A stretch of 35,596 bases of DNA from Lachnospiraceae bacterium (GTDB lineage: Bacteria; Bacillota; Clostridia; Lachnospirales; Lachnospiraceae), in NCBI GenBank assembly GCA_022793065.1, contig JAAWCE010000109.1:1-35596 (forward strand). The letters are read 5' to 3'. Below the pieces are notes generated by a model. That model was not told where the DNA came from and searched no databases. It was given only the letters and a program-made list of their open reading frames with translations. Position numbers and translations under genes: made by a program. The stretch's first letter is position 1. Every line of letters begins with the position of its first letter. Positions 23,421-32,354 of this stretch are shown here, piece after piece.

Positions 23421-25163
23421 ATGAAAACGCAAATTGAATTAAAAACATTATTACATTCTGTGGATCACAAAAGTTATCCGGCGTACAAATCTTTGGCAGG
23501 CGCCTGGAAATTTGACAGGTATGTGTTGGTGATTGACCATGTGCAGGGGGACCCTTTTGCTGCGCCCTCCAGTCTGCATGTGGAGATTGCTCACGGGGAA
23601 GCCGGATTCCCGGAAGCGTATTATGGGAAGGAGTGCGCACGCATTGCACTTCAGGACTACCTGGTCAGGCAGATGTCCAAGCAGTTTGAACAGTATAATT
23701 TTAAGGCTAAGGGTTCGGGCAAGAGTGGATTGTTGTCCATCAGCCGCTGCGGACAAGCTGTTTTGGAGCGCAGTGCCTGCCAGATTACGCCAAACGGTCT
23801 GATTGTCCGTTTCCATGTGGGATTTCCGGCCTTTGGACGTACCATTAACGCTGGAGAATTGGAGAAGATATTATTTGATTTTCTTCCCCGCTGTGTGGAA
23901 AATAGCTTGTTTTACAGGAGACTGGATCAGAAGAAGGTGGAAAGCGTTATATTTTTGGCAGAGGACCAGGAAGCTTTGCGCCGGATACTAAAGGAGGAAA
24001 AACTGGTTGCGTTTGTGGCAAATCAGTCTATTCTTCCCAGAAAAAGCGGTGTGTCGGATTTGCCGCTAATGGATAGCGTACCCTTTGTGTCACCGGCTTC
24101 CATGGAGAAGACGTTTACATTGCCTCACAAAGGGGAAATCAGCGGAATGGCGGTGCCGGAAGGCATTACATTGATTGTGGGCGGCGGATATCATGGGAAA
24201 TCCACGTTGCTTGAAGCGATTCAGATGGGAATATATAACCATATTCAAGGTGACGGAAGAGAATTTGTGGTGACGGACGAAACAGCGGTGAAGCTTCGTG
24301 CGGAGGATGGACGATCCGTCAGAAACGTGGACATTTCCCTGTTTATTAATGACTTGCCCAATAAGAAGGATACAACCTCTTTTTCAACGGAGGACGCCAG
24401 CGGCAGTACATCCCAGGCGGCAGCAGTTATGGAGGGAATAGAAGCGGGCACAGGTTTGTTTTTGATTGACGAGGATACTTCTGCTACGAACTTTATGGTG
24501 AGAGATGAATTTATGCAGCAGGTGATCAGCAGGGAGAAGGAACCTATTACACCGTTTCTGGAACGGGCCAAAGAACTATATGAGAAGGCGGGAATTTCTA
24601 CGATTTTGGTGGCGGGCAGTTCAGGCGCGTTTTTCTATATTGCAGATTATATTTTGATGATGGATCATTATCATCCGGTGGATATTACAGGACGTGTAAA
24701 GGAATTATGTCAGGAACATACGGCGCCCAGGGTGCAGGCGCCGGGATTTGTACTGCCGGATTTTCAAAGGGTGCTTCCGGCGTTCCGGGGAGGACGTAAA
24801 GGAGGAGGCCGGGACTGGCATGGAAGAGAGAAAAAAGGGCGTGAGGACGGCGGCCGTCAGGAGCGTATGAAGGTGAAGTCTTTTGGGCTGGAATCTTTTT
24901 CGTTGGACAAAGAAGAGGTCAATGTGAGATATTTGGAGCAGCTTCTGGATCCGGAACAGGTGACGGCGTTGGCGTATCTGATGCGGTTTGGGCTGGAGCA
25001 AGCTGTGGACGGGAAACGGTCAGTGCGCGGGGCGGTGGAAGCTATTTGGAAACAGTGGGAGAAAGAGGGCTGGAAGCCTTTTTGCAGTGCTTATATTCCC
25101 TGTGGACTGGCAAAACCAAGAATACAGGAGCTCTACGCATGTATTGACAGATTCAGAGGATAA
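23421..25163 (+). CDS. ABC-class predicted ATPase (PF09818 type)
   Basis: 580 residues. The N-terminal region (YVLVIDHVQGDPFAAPS, near 34-50, and FPAFGRTINAGELEKIL) is the mark of the predicted ATPases of the ABC class. Walker A is VGGGYHGKST (253-262). The signature-like GSTSQAAAVMEGIEAG (328-343) precedes Walker B GLFLIDEDTSATNFM (345-359). A later SGAFFYIADYILMMD segment is also typical. Between the ATPase core and the C-terminal helical domain lies an Arg/Gly-rich stretch (456-482). The trypanosome relative MRB1590 works in mitochondrial RNA editing and binds RNA; the bacterial role is unknown. The gene lies 36 nt before xylB but no functional tie is evident. Confidence 0.88.
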   Translation: MKTQIELKTLLHSVDHKSYPAYKSLAGAWKFDRYVLVIDHVQGDPFAAPSSLHVEIAHGEAGFPEAYYGKECARIALQDYLVRQMSKQFEQYNFKAKGSGKSGLLSISRCGQAVLERSACQITPNGLIVRFHVGFPAFGRTINAGELEKILFDFLPRCVENSLFYRRLDQKKVESVIFLAEDQEALRRILKEEKLVAFVANQSILPRKSGVSDLPLMDSVPFVSPASMEKTFTLPHKGEISGMAVPEGITLIVGGGYHGKSTLLEAIQMGIYNHIQGDGREFVVTDETAVKLRAEDGRSVRNVDISLFINDLPNKKDTTSFSTEDASGSTSQAAAVMEGIEAGTGLFLIDEDTSATNFMVRDEFMQQVISREKEPITPFLERAKELYEKAGISTILVAGSSGAFFYIADYILMMDHYHPVDITGRVKELCQEHTAPRVQAPGFVLPDFQRVLPAFRGGRKGGGRDWHGREKKGREDGGRQERMKVKSFGLESFSLDKEEVNVRYLEQLLDPEQVTALAYLMRFGLEQAVDGKRSVRGAVEAIWKQWEKEGWKPFCSAYIPCGLAKPRIQELYACIDRFRG

Positions 25164-25199
25164 GTGTTGTGCAGGCAATACAAAAACAGGAGAAATACT

Positions 25200-26669
25200 A
25201 TGCTGTATATTGGGATTGATTTGGGGACATCCGGAGTAAAATTATTGTTGATGGACGTCCACGGTAAGATTGTAAACATTGTCACAAAGGACTATCCCTT
25301 GTATTTCCCGCAGCCGGGTTGGGCGGAGCAGCGTCCGGAAGACTGGTATGAGCAGACGATTGCAGGCATGGGAGAACTGCTGCAAAATGTGGACAGGCGT
25401 CAGGTGGCTGGCGTCAGCTTCGGCGGACAGATGCATGGATTGGTAATTCTGGACCAGGAGGATAAGGTCATTCGGCCGGCCATTCTCTGGAATGATGGAA
25501 GAGCTGCAGAAGAAACAGCGTATTTGAACAACGTAATCGGAAAAGAAAAACTGTCGGAATATACTGCCAATATTGCTTTTGCCGGATTTACGGCGCCTAA
25601 GATATTATGGCTGAAGAAGAACGAGCCGGACAATTTTGCAAGAATCAGAAAAATTATGCTGCCGAAGGATTATATAGCATACAGGCTGACAGGGGTACAT
25701 TGTACGGATGTATCAGATGCTTCGGGGATGCTTTTATTTGATGTAAAGCGCCGCGCATGGTCAAAAGAAATGTGTGAGATTTGCGGTATTCAGGAATCAT
25801 GGCTGGCAGCCTGTTATGAAAGTTATGAGGCGGTTGGAACGGTGCTTCCGGAGATTGCACAAGGGCTGGGGATTTCCGATTCCGTAAAAGTTGCCGCCGG
25901 CGCCGGAGACAATGCTGCGGCAGCGGTGGGCACCGGGACTGTAGGAGATAATCAGTGCAATATTTCCCTGGGTACCAGCGGGACAATTTTTATTTCTGCC
26001 AAACAGTTTGGAGTTGATTGTAATAATGCCTTACATTCGTTTGCACATGCGGACGGAAGCTTTCATTTGATGGGATGTATGCTCAGTGCGGCTAGTTGCA
26101 ACAAGTGGTGGATGGATGATATTATCGGCACCAAAGATTATGAAAGCCAGCAAAAGGAGATTGGGAATCTGGGGGAAAATCATGTATATTTTATGCCCTA
26201 TCTTATGGGAGAACGTTCCCCCCACAATAATCCCAATGCCAGAGCAGTCTTTATTGGCATGACTTTGGATACTGTCAGGGCGGATATGACACAGGCGGTT
26301 TTGGAAGGCGTGGCATTTGCTTTAAGGGATTCGTTGGAAGTGGCAAAATCTCTGGGAATACATTTGAAGCGGACGAAAATTTGCGGCGGCGGTGCAAAGA
26401 GTTCTCTTTGGAAGAAAATCGTAGCCAATGTGTTGAATCTACAGGTGGATGTGATAGAAAGTGAGGAGGGGCCGGCTATGGGCGCTGCTATGCTGGCGGC
26501 GGTTGCCTGCGGAGCATATGGGAGTGTGGAAGAGATTGCTGCAAAAGTAGTAAAGATTGTGGATACTGTGGAGCCGGAACCGGAGCTGGTTGCAAAATAT
26601 GAAGAAAGATATGCGCAGTTCAAGGAGATTTATCCCACATGCAGGCCTTTGTTTGATCTGATAGGGTGA
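25200..26669 (+). CDS. xylB: Xylulokinase (FGGY family)
   Basis: 489 residues from the ATG at 25200, with AGGAGAA ahead; the frame is open further upstream but without a site. FGGY marks are clear: GIDLGTSGVK (5-14), MHGLV (78-82), WNDGR (97-101) and the catalytic-base D237 in GAGDNAAAAVGTG, equivalent to E. coli XylB D233. The ATP site has CGGGAKSSLWKKIVANVLN. M78-H79 and the WNDGR motif fit D-xylulose kinases. It phosphorylates D-xylulose with ATP. The isomerase-family gene 157 nt downstream suggests a pentose pathway; L-ribulose as a further substrate cannot be ruled out. Confidence 0.92.
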   Translation: MLYIGIDLGTSGVKLLLMDVHGKIVNIVTKDYPLYFPQPGWAEQRPEDWYEQTIAGMGELLQNVDRRQVAGVSFGGQMHGLVILDQEDKVIRPAILWNDGRAAEETAYLNNVIGKEKLSEYTANIAFAGFTAPKILWLKKNEPDNFARIRKIMLPKDYIAYRLTGVHCTDVSDASGMLLFDVKRRAWSKEMCEICGIQESWLAACYESYEAVGTVLPEIAQGLGISDSVKVAAGAGDNAAAAVGTGTVGDNQCNISLGTSGTIFISAKQFGVDCNNALHSFAHADGSFHLMGCMLSAASCNKWWMDDIIGTKDYESQQKEIGNLGENHVYFMPYLMGERSPHNNPNARAVFIGMTLDTVRADMTQAVLEGVAFALRDSLEVAKSLGIHLKRTKICGGGAKSSLWKKIVANVLNLQVDVIESEEGPAMGAAMLAAVACGAYGSVEEIAAKVVKIVDTVEPEPELVAKYEERYAQFKEIYPTCRPLFDLIG

Positions 26670-26715
26670 TAATTGTTTTATAATAAATTTATATTGTCTT
26701 CCATGGGTAATGTAA

Positions 26716-26744
26716 TTGCAAAGAGTTAAGATTTCCGCTATAAT
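26716..26744 (+). promoter_or_regulatory. Promoter of the isomerase gene
   Basis: TTGCAA at 26716-26721, a 17-nt spacer and a perfect TATAAT at 26739-26744. It gives the isomerase its own start site about 75 nt before the ATG, so it need not depend on read-through from xylB. Confidence 0.55.
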
Positions 26745-26826
26745 CAAATTAGGTTCAGTGCGGCTGCAAAGTAATATGTGAAAGCTGCCGCCATATCATA
26801 AATATTTATCAAGGAGGATATTTGAA

Positions 26827-28311
26827 ATGAATAATTTACCAAAAGTAAAAATTGGTATTGTTGCGGTAAGCCGCGACTGCTTCCCCGAAAGCTTGTCCGT
26901 CAACAGGAGAAAGGCATTGGTGGCGGCATACACGGAAAAGTATGGTACAGATGCAATTTATGAATGTCCCATCTGCATTGTGGAAAGTGAAATCCACATG
27001 GTGCAGGCATTGGAGGACATTCAGAAAAACGGCTGTAATGCGCTTTGCGTATATTTGGGGAATTTTGGTCCGGAGATTTCAGAAACATTGCTGGCAAAGC
27101 ATTTTGACGGTCCGGCCATGTTTATAGCGGCTGCGGAAGAAAGCCAAAATGATTTGGTGGGCGGACGTGGAGACGCTTATTGCGGTATGCTGAACGCAAG
27201 CTATAATCTTAAGCTGCGCAATATTAAGGCGTATATTCCGGAAAATCCTGTGGGAACCGCCGGAGAGTGCGCTGACAAGATCCATGAGTTTGTTCCCATT
27301 GCAGGGGCAATTGTGGGATTAAGCAGTCTGAAAATTATTTCTTTTGGACCCAGACCTTTGAATTTCCTGGCGTGCAATGCACCTATTAAGCAACTATATA
27401 ACCTGGGAGTTGAGATTGAGGAGAACTCTGAGCTGGATTTGTTTGAGGCATACAAAAAGCATGACGGAGATGAAAGAATTCCGGCGAAAGTGAAAGAGAT
27501 GGAGGAAGAGTTGGGCGCCGGCAATAAGAAGCCCGAAGTACTGCCTAAGCTGGCGCAGTATGAATTGACGCTTTTAGACTGGATTGAAGCGCATAAAGGG
27601 TATCGTAAATATGTGGCCATAGCCGGAAAATGTTGGCCGGCCTTCCAGACGCAGTTTGGTTTTGTTCCCTGTTATGTGAACAGCCGTCTGACTGGTATGG
27701 GGATTCCCGTATCTTGCGAGGTTGATATTTATGGATGTTTGAGTGAGTTTATTGGTACTTGTGTCAGCGAAGATATTGTGACTTTGCTTGATATTAACAA
27801 TACGGTTCCTGATGATATGTATGATGAAGCAATTCAGGGTAAATTTACATATACGCACAATGATACATTTATGGGCTTCCATTGCGGCAATACCAATACT
27901 AAGAAGCTTTCTTCCTGTAATATGAAGTATCAGATGATTATGGCAAGGACACTTCCGGAAGAGGTGACACAGGGTACGTTAGAGGGAGATATCATTCCTG
28001 GAGATATTACATTCTATCGCTTACAGTCCACTGCAGATAATAAGCTGCGTGCTTATATCGCACAGGGTGAAGTGCTGCCTGTGGCAACCAGGTCCTTTGG
28101 CGGCATTGGTGTATTTGCAATTCCTGAAATGGGGCGTTTCTATCGTCATGTGTTGATTGAGAAAAATTATCCTCACCATGGGGCGGTGGCGTTCGGACAT
28201 TTTGGAAAGGCTTTGTATGAGGTATTTAAGTATATTGGCGTTCCGGTGGAGGATTTGAATTACAACCAGCCCAAGGGGGTGTTGTATCCTACGGAGAATC
28301 CTTTTGCATAA
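26827..28311 (+). CDS. L-fucose/L-arabinose isomerase family protein
   Basis: 494 residues behind AAGGAGG. The layout is that of the fucose isomerase fold: an N-terminal Rossmann-like part (KVKIGIVAVSRDCFPES), a middle domain, and a C-terminal beta part ending in HGAVAFGHFGKALYEV. E298 (SCEVDIYG) and D322 (TLLDINN) are candidate manganese ligands, corresponding to E337 and D361 of E. coli FucI. Close relatives are annotated as L-fucose/L-arabinose isomerases. With GH127, GH51 and xylB in the window, conversion of L-arabinose to L-ribulose is the likely job; fucose or D-arabinose remain possible. No fucose kinase or aldolase gene is present. A strong terminator follows. Confidence 0.88.
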   Translation: MNNLPKVKIGIVAVSRDCFPESLSVNRRKALVAAYTEKYGTDAIYECPICIVESEIHMVQALEDIQKNGCNALCVYLGNFGPEISETLLAKHFDGPAMFIAAAEESQNDLVGGRGDAYCGMLNASYNLKLRNIKAYIPENPVGTAGECADKIHEFVPIAGAIVGLSSLKIISFGPRPLNFLACNAPIKQLYNLGVEIEENSELDLFEAYKKHDGDERIPAKVKEMEEELGAGNKKPEVLPKLAQYELTLLDWIEAHKGYRKYVAIAGKCWPAFQTQFGFVPCYVNSRLTGMGIPVSCEVDIYGCLSEFIGTCVSEDIVTLLDINNTVPDDMYDEAIQGKFTYTHNDTFMGFHCGNTNTKKLSSCNMKYQMIMARTLPEEVTQGTLEGDIIPGDITFYRLQSTADNKLRAYIAQGEVLPVATRSFGGIGVFAIPEMGRFYRHVLIEKNYPHHGAVAFGHFGKALYEVFKYIGVPVEDLNYNQPKGVLYPTENPFA

Positions 28312-28387
28312 AGGGGCTGGTAAGAAAATCTCAGGGATACAATTCTATAGAGGCACTGAGTATGGTGATAAGTGCGAACCTGAAAGT

Positions 28388-28418
28388 GGGGCGGATTTTC
28401 CGCCCCCTTATTGTTTTA
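28388..28418 (+). terminator. Terminator of the isomerase gene
   Basis: GGGGCGGA (28388-28395) pairs perfectly with TCCGCCCC (28399-28406) around TTT, followed by CTTATTGTTTT. Confidence 0.8.
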
Positions 28419-28422
28419 TGCG

Positions 28423-28592
28423 CAGGCCCGCATGTGGAAGTTTGCCGCTAATGCGGCATGCGGGCCGCGCGGAGAGTGGTGGAGAGGGACATTCCCCTAC
28501 TCGATTGCACAGGCCCGCATGTGGAAGTTTGCCGCTCATGCGGCATGCGAGCCGCGCGGGGAGTGGTGGAGGGGGACATTCCCCTGCTTGAT
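28423..28592. repeat. Two tandem copies of an 83-bp hairpin-rich element, period 87 bp
   Basis: Copy 1 spans 28423-28505 and copy 2 spans 28510-28592, differing at only a few bases. Each carries GCCCGCATG facing CATGCGGGC (one arm base changed to A in copy 2), an alternative inner stem TGCCGC/GCGGCA, and a second small hairpin GGGACATTCCCC. The element is GC-rich compared with its surroundings and lies between a terminator and the next gene. It resembles REP-type intergenic elements. A frame through it encodes repeated PACGSLPLMRHA, but nothing supports translation. Confidence 0.85.
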
Positions 28593-28677
28593 GATTGGGA
28601 GTGTTACAGTTTGAAATAAATGTTTTTTAGGAAACGGCAATTTGTTGGGGAGTGCTGCGCTGCATGAGGAAAAGTAT

Positions 28678-30948
28678 ATGGAAAAAATAAAAAATATTTT
28701 GTATATATGTTTTTTGCTGGTACTGTTGACCGGATGTGGTGTTCGTGATGAAAAGTTATCCGGTGGAGAGACATCTATAGGTTCCGGTGGTTTTGAGCTG
28801 GAGGGAGAGGCATCTGGAGAGAAGGCAGCGGTTGCTGAATGGGAAAGCACAGGAAACAGGCTTCGGGAAGCTGCTTTCTTGTTGGGGGATACTCTCTATT
28901 ATGAAGAGGTTCAAAGGAAGGATGAGGGCGGGGAGATGGAGGTCTCTCTGTTTAGGAAAAACAACGGACAAAATGAAGCGGAACGGATGCTCTGTCTTAC
29001 GGATGCATGGATATTGTGGTATCAGCCTGATGAAAAGGGGAATTTATATCTTTTTTATATTGTGGACGAAGATAATCCGCAATATTTTCTGCGTAAACAA
29101 ACTGAAAAAGGGGAATTGGTTTACGAACAAAGTATTGTGCCGAAAGATATGGAGGGCATGGAGGCGCTTGCAACGGTAATGAGCGGAAAGGTAAACGGAG
29201 AGGGGGAAATATGTCTGGCAACTGCCCAAGGAGATATATTTTTTTTCTCATCAGAAGGACAGATGACCGGAACATGCAAGGCGGCCTGGGACAGGGAAAC
29301 GTATCATGGGGAAAGCTGCGGCCTGGTAAATGGGGGAAAAGAGGGAATCTTTGCCTATATGATATCAGAACAGAAAGAAATTTCTCTTCGTAAGGTGAAT
29401 TTTCAACAAAAAAATCTTGAAACAGAATTCTCTTTTTCTGTGAGTGAGAATTTGCCTGGAGTAGGGAGCACAGTAGTTGGCGGCAGCGGAGGATTTTTTT
29501 CACTGGATATATTTGACGGATATGAATTGGGTGTTCTGGTGTCGGATGGCATTGAGCTTTGGCAGTATGTACCTGGAGAAGGAACGCTGAGCCGGCTTTT
29601 TTCCTGGGGAGCCGGCAGAGTCAATCTAAAAGATTATATGATAGATGCCATTGGTGTTCTTGAGGATGAATTTTATATTGCCGCAAGGCGTTCTTATGAG
29701 GATGTTTCCTATGTGAGAGTAAGTTATAAAAAAATAGAAGAGCTTGACGAAAAACAGAAGGTTCTTCTGGGAGGAATCGTCATAGGAGGCAGCAATGTGG
29801 AAGAGACAGTGTGGGGGGAAGACGTGGCAAAGTTCATCAGTAACTTCAACCGCATATCCGACCAATATGAAATAGAACTGGTATCTTATCAGGACATTGA
29901 GGCTTTTCATCTGGAACTGTTAAAGGGCCGTGGACCGGATTTGATTTGCTTGTATGCACTGGACCCCTTTGTGTTGACAGATAAGGGGGTATTGGAGGAG
30001 TTAGCGCCTTATTTTGCAGAAAGTGAACTGGTAAAAGAAGAGGACTTGTTGCCGGCGATTAGAAGGGCGGGTACTATTCAGGGAAAAATGTCGGTGATTA
30101 TTCCCAGATATTCCGTTCAGGGATTGTTGATGGAAAAGGGAAGCCTGGAGGGGGAGGGCTGGACTGTGGATGAGTTTCTGACCCTGGGAGAAGAAAACCC
30201 GGAGTCATTGCTTTTGGACCAACAGGCGGAAATATATCGGAATATGGTTCTGCATACGGCATTGAGGGCGGAAATGGAAAGATATGTGGAGTGGGATGAA
30301 AAATGTGACTTTGACAATGAAGAATTTATTGCATTGTTGGAGCGCATCCAAAATCTCCCCATACCAATGACCAAACCTGTAGATTTCTTTTCTTCAACTT
30401 ATTTGGAAGAAGAGTGGGAGAGGTTTACGGAAAAGGAATATTTGATATTGGAGGGCTATGTAAGTTCGCTGAATCGTTACGCTTACTTTAAGTTGAATGA
30501 AGGAATTGCCATTGGTGGATATGCGGACATGGTGCCGTTTCCAAACCAGGATGCAGCGCCATATTATAATCTGAATCCTTATTATTCTCTGGCAATCAAT
30601 AGCGCCTCCAGAGTAAAAGAGGGTGCATGGGCATTTTTGGAGTATATGTTATCACCGGAGATTCAAAATGATTTCAGTAGGAATACGTTGTTGCCGGTAA
30701 GAGTGGATTCTTTTGATTTATATATGGAAATGGATGTTGTAGGCAGAGCACAGGTGGAGGCAACGGAAGAAGACAGGGATGCTGTACGGAAGATGGTGGA
30801 AAATGCCTATTGGCAGCAAGGGATGTTTGACAGGGAGATATTGAGTATCATTAATGAAGAAACAAATGTGCTGTGGGCTGGGGACTGTGATGCGAAAACG
30901 GCAGCGGAGAAGATTCAGAGGCGGGTATCTTTGTATATATCAGAGTAG
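28678..30948 (+). CDS. Large solute-binding lipoprotein
   Basis: 756 residues from the ATG at 28678 (GAGGAAAAGT ahead). An upstream in-frame TTG would spoil the signal peptide. The N-terminus is a lipoprotein signal with lipobox LLTGC and the lipidated Cys20. Residues about 60-370 look beta-rich, with repeated blocks such as GNLYLFYIVDEDN, GEICLATAQGDIFFFSSEGQ and GFFSLDIFDGYELGVL; this suggests a propeller-like sensor part. Residues about 385-700 read as an extracellular solute-binding domain: VAKFISNFNRISDQYEIELV, LLKGRGPDLICL, GAWAFLEYMLSPEIQNDF. No ABC permease gene adjoins it. It sits outside the membrane and probably binds a sugar. Ligand unknown. Confidence 0.82.
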   Translation: MEKIKNILYICFLLVLLTGCGVRDEKLSGGETSIGSGGFELEGEASGEKAAVAEWESTGNRLREAAFLLGDTLYYEEVQRKDEGGEMEVSLFRKNNGQNEAERMLCLTDAWILWYQPDEKGNLYLFYIVDEDNPQYFLRKQTEKGELVYEQSIVPKDMEGMEALATVMSGKVNGEGEICLATAQGDIFFFSSEGQMTGTCKAAWDRETYHGESCGLVNGGKEGIFAYMISEQKEISLRKVNFQQKNLETEFSFSVSENLPGVGSTVVGGSGGFFSLDIFDGYELGVLVSDGIELWQYVPGEGTLSRLFSWGAGRVNLKDYMIDAIGVLEDEFYIAARRSYEDVSYVRVSYKKIEELDEKQKVLLGGIVIGGSNVEETVWGEDVAKFISNFNRISDQYEIELVSYQDIEAFHLELLKGRGPDLICLYALDPFVLTDKGVLEELAPYFAESELVKEEDLLPAIRRAGTIQGKMSVIIPRYSVQGLLMEKGSLEGEGWTVDEFLTLGEENPESLLLDQQAEIYRNMVLHTALRAEMERYVEWDEKCDFDNEEFIALLERIQNLPIPMTKPVDFFSSTYLEEEWERFTEKEYLILEGYVSSLNRYAYFKLNEGIAIGGYADMVPFPNQDAAPYYNLNPYYSLAINSASRVKEGAWAFLEYMLSPEIQNDFSRNTLLPVRVDSFDLYMEMDVVGRAQVEATEEDRDAVRKMVENAYWQQGMFDREILSIINEETNVLWAGDCDAKTAAEKIQRRVSLYISE

Positions 30949-31003
30949 CTGCCAACGATAAAGTAGAAGTATTTGTGCTGATTATGGCTGGAAAGGTGGA
31001 AAA

Positions 31004-32182
31004 ATGCAATATCGCAAAGACAAAAAAGGAAATGATATATCACTTCTTGGTTATGGGTGCATGAGATTTACAAGAAAGGGAACTGCGATTGACTTGGACA
31101 AGGCGGAAAGGGAAGTGATGACAGCCATAAGGGGCGGTGTGAATTATTTGGATACAGCATATATTTATCCTGGAAGCGAAGTGGCGGTGGGAGAAATTTT
31201 GCAGCGAAATCAATGCCGGGATAAGGTCTATATTGCATCCAAACTTCCCCATTACCTGATGAAATCTGTGGAAGGGGCGGAGAAGACATTTCAGGAAGAA
31301 TTAAAAAGGCTAAAAACGGATCATATTGATTATTATCTGATGCACATGCTGACTGATATGGCAACTTGGGAGAAGCTGAAAAAGCTGGGGATAGAACAAT
31401 GGATTGCATCCAAACTTTCTTCCGGGCAAATCCGGAATATTGGTTTTTCTTATCACGGAAGTACGGATATATTTCGACAGTTGGTGGACGCATATGATTG
31501 GGATTTCTGCCAGATTCAGTATAATTATATGGATGAGTATTCTCAGGCTGGCGTGGAAGGACTTAGGTATGCCAATGAGAAGGGACTGCCTGTGATTATT
31601 ATGGAACCTCTTCGGGGCGGAAGGCTGGTGAACTATTTGCCTGAATCCGCGAAAAAGATATTTGAACGGGACCCGGAAGGGCGGATGCCGGCGGAATTGG
31701 CTTTCAAATGGCTCTATGACCAGCCGGAAGTAACCTGTGTATTATCCGGAATGAATTCTGTAGAGATGGTGGAGCAGAATTTGAATACGGTATCGAAGGC
31801 GTGTCCGGGGTGTATGACAACATCAGACAAAGAATTGGTGGAACAGGTACGTGAAGAAATCAGCCGCAGTGTAAAAGTGGGCTGTACAGGGTGTGGATAT
31901 TGTATGCCCTGTCCTCAGGGAGTGGATATACCGGGGACATTTCGCTGTTATAATGCAATGTATTCTGAGAAGAAGTCTTCGGGCAGAATGGAATATCTGC
32001 AGTGTACGGCTATGCGGCAGAATACTGCAAGCGCTTCACAATGTGTTGGCTGTGGGAAATGTGAGAGACATTGTCCGCAGAAAATTGAGATACGCAGGGA
32101 ATTGGACAATGCGGCAAAAGAACTGGAGACGTTTACTTATAAGGCTGCAAGGTGGATGATAAAAAGATTTAAGCTGTGGTAG
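31004..32182 (+). CDS. Aldo/keto reductase with C-terminal ferredoxin domain
   Basis: 392 residues. The aldo/keto reductase barrel has the tetrad D50, Y55, K80 and H114 in place (YLDTAYIYPGS, IASKLP, YLMHML). After the barrel come two cysteine clusters. C294, C297, C300 and C303 are in CTGCGYCMPCPQGVDIP. C347, C350, C353 and C357 are in CVGCGKCERHCP. These should hold two 4Fe-4S centres. Such fused proteins are common in anaerobic Clostridia; electrons are probably passed from ferredoxin or a similar donor to a carbonyl substrate, but the substrate is unknown. It follows the lipoprotein gene by 55 nt and could share its transcript. Confidence 0.9.
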   Translation: MQYRKDKKGNDISLLGYGCMRFTRKGTAIDLDKAEREVMTAIRGGVNYLDTAYIYPGSEVAVGEILQRNQCRDKVYIASKLPHYLMKSVEGAEKTFQEELKRLKTDHIDYYLMHMLTDMATWEKLKKLGIEQWIASKLSSGQIRNIGFSYHGSTDIFRQLVDAYDWDFCQIQYNYMDEYSQAGVEGLRYANEKGLPVIIMEPLRGGRLVNYLPESAKKIFERDPEGRMPAELAFKWLYDQPEVTCVLSGMNSVEMVEQNLNTVSKACPGCMTTSDKELVEQVREEISRSVKVGCTGCGYCMPCPQGVDIPGTFRCYNAMYSEKKSSGRMEYLQCTAMRQNTASASQCVGCGKCERHCPQKIEIRRELDNAAKELETFTYKAARWMIKRFKLW

Positions 32183-32269
32183 TTTTTGGGTGGAAAAGGA
32201 CGAGATTTGGCGGTCAAAGATGATGATGGAATTTGACTGAAATAAAGATGAATCGCTGGTTTTAGTATC

Positions 32270-32298
32270 TTGACATTTTTTTAATTACATCATAGACT
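32270..32298 (+). promoter_or_regulatory. Promoter of the GH51 gene
   Basis: A perfect TTGACA at 32270-32275, a 17-nt AT-rich spacer and TAGACT at 32293-32298 (4/6). Loosely inverted GTATCTT and AAGATAC sequences flank it and may be a weak regulator site. No AraR-type operator was recognised. Confidence 0.5.
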
Positions 32299-32354
32299 AA
32301 AAGATACATATTGTAATCAAAGCCCGTTGGGGCAGGAAGGATTGGGCATAAATT

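Noticed and set aside
28304..28591. 95-codon frame with repeated PACGSLPLMRHA
   Set aside because: The repeats come from the tandem hairpin DNA element; the frame runs through a terminator and lacks a ribosome site.
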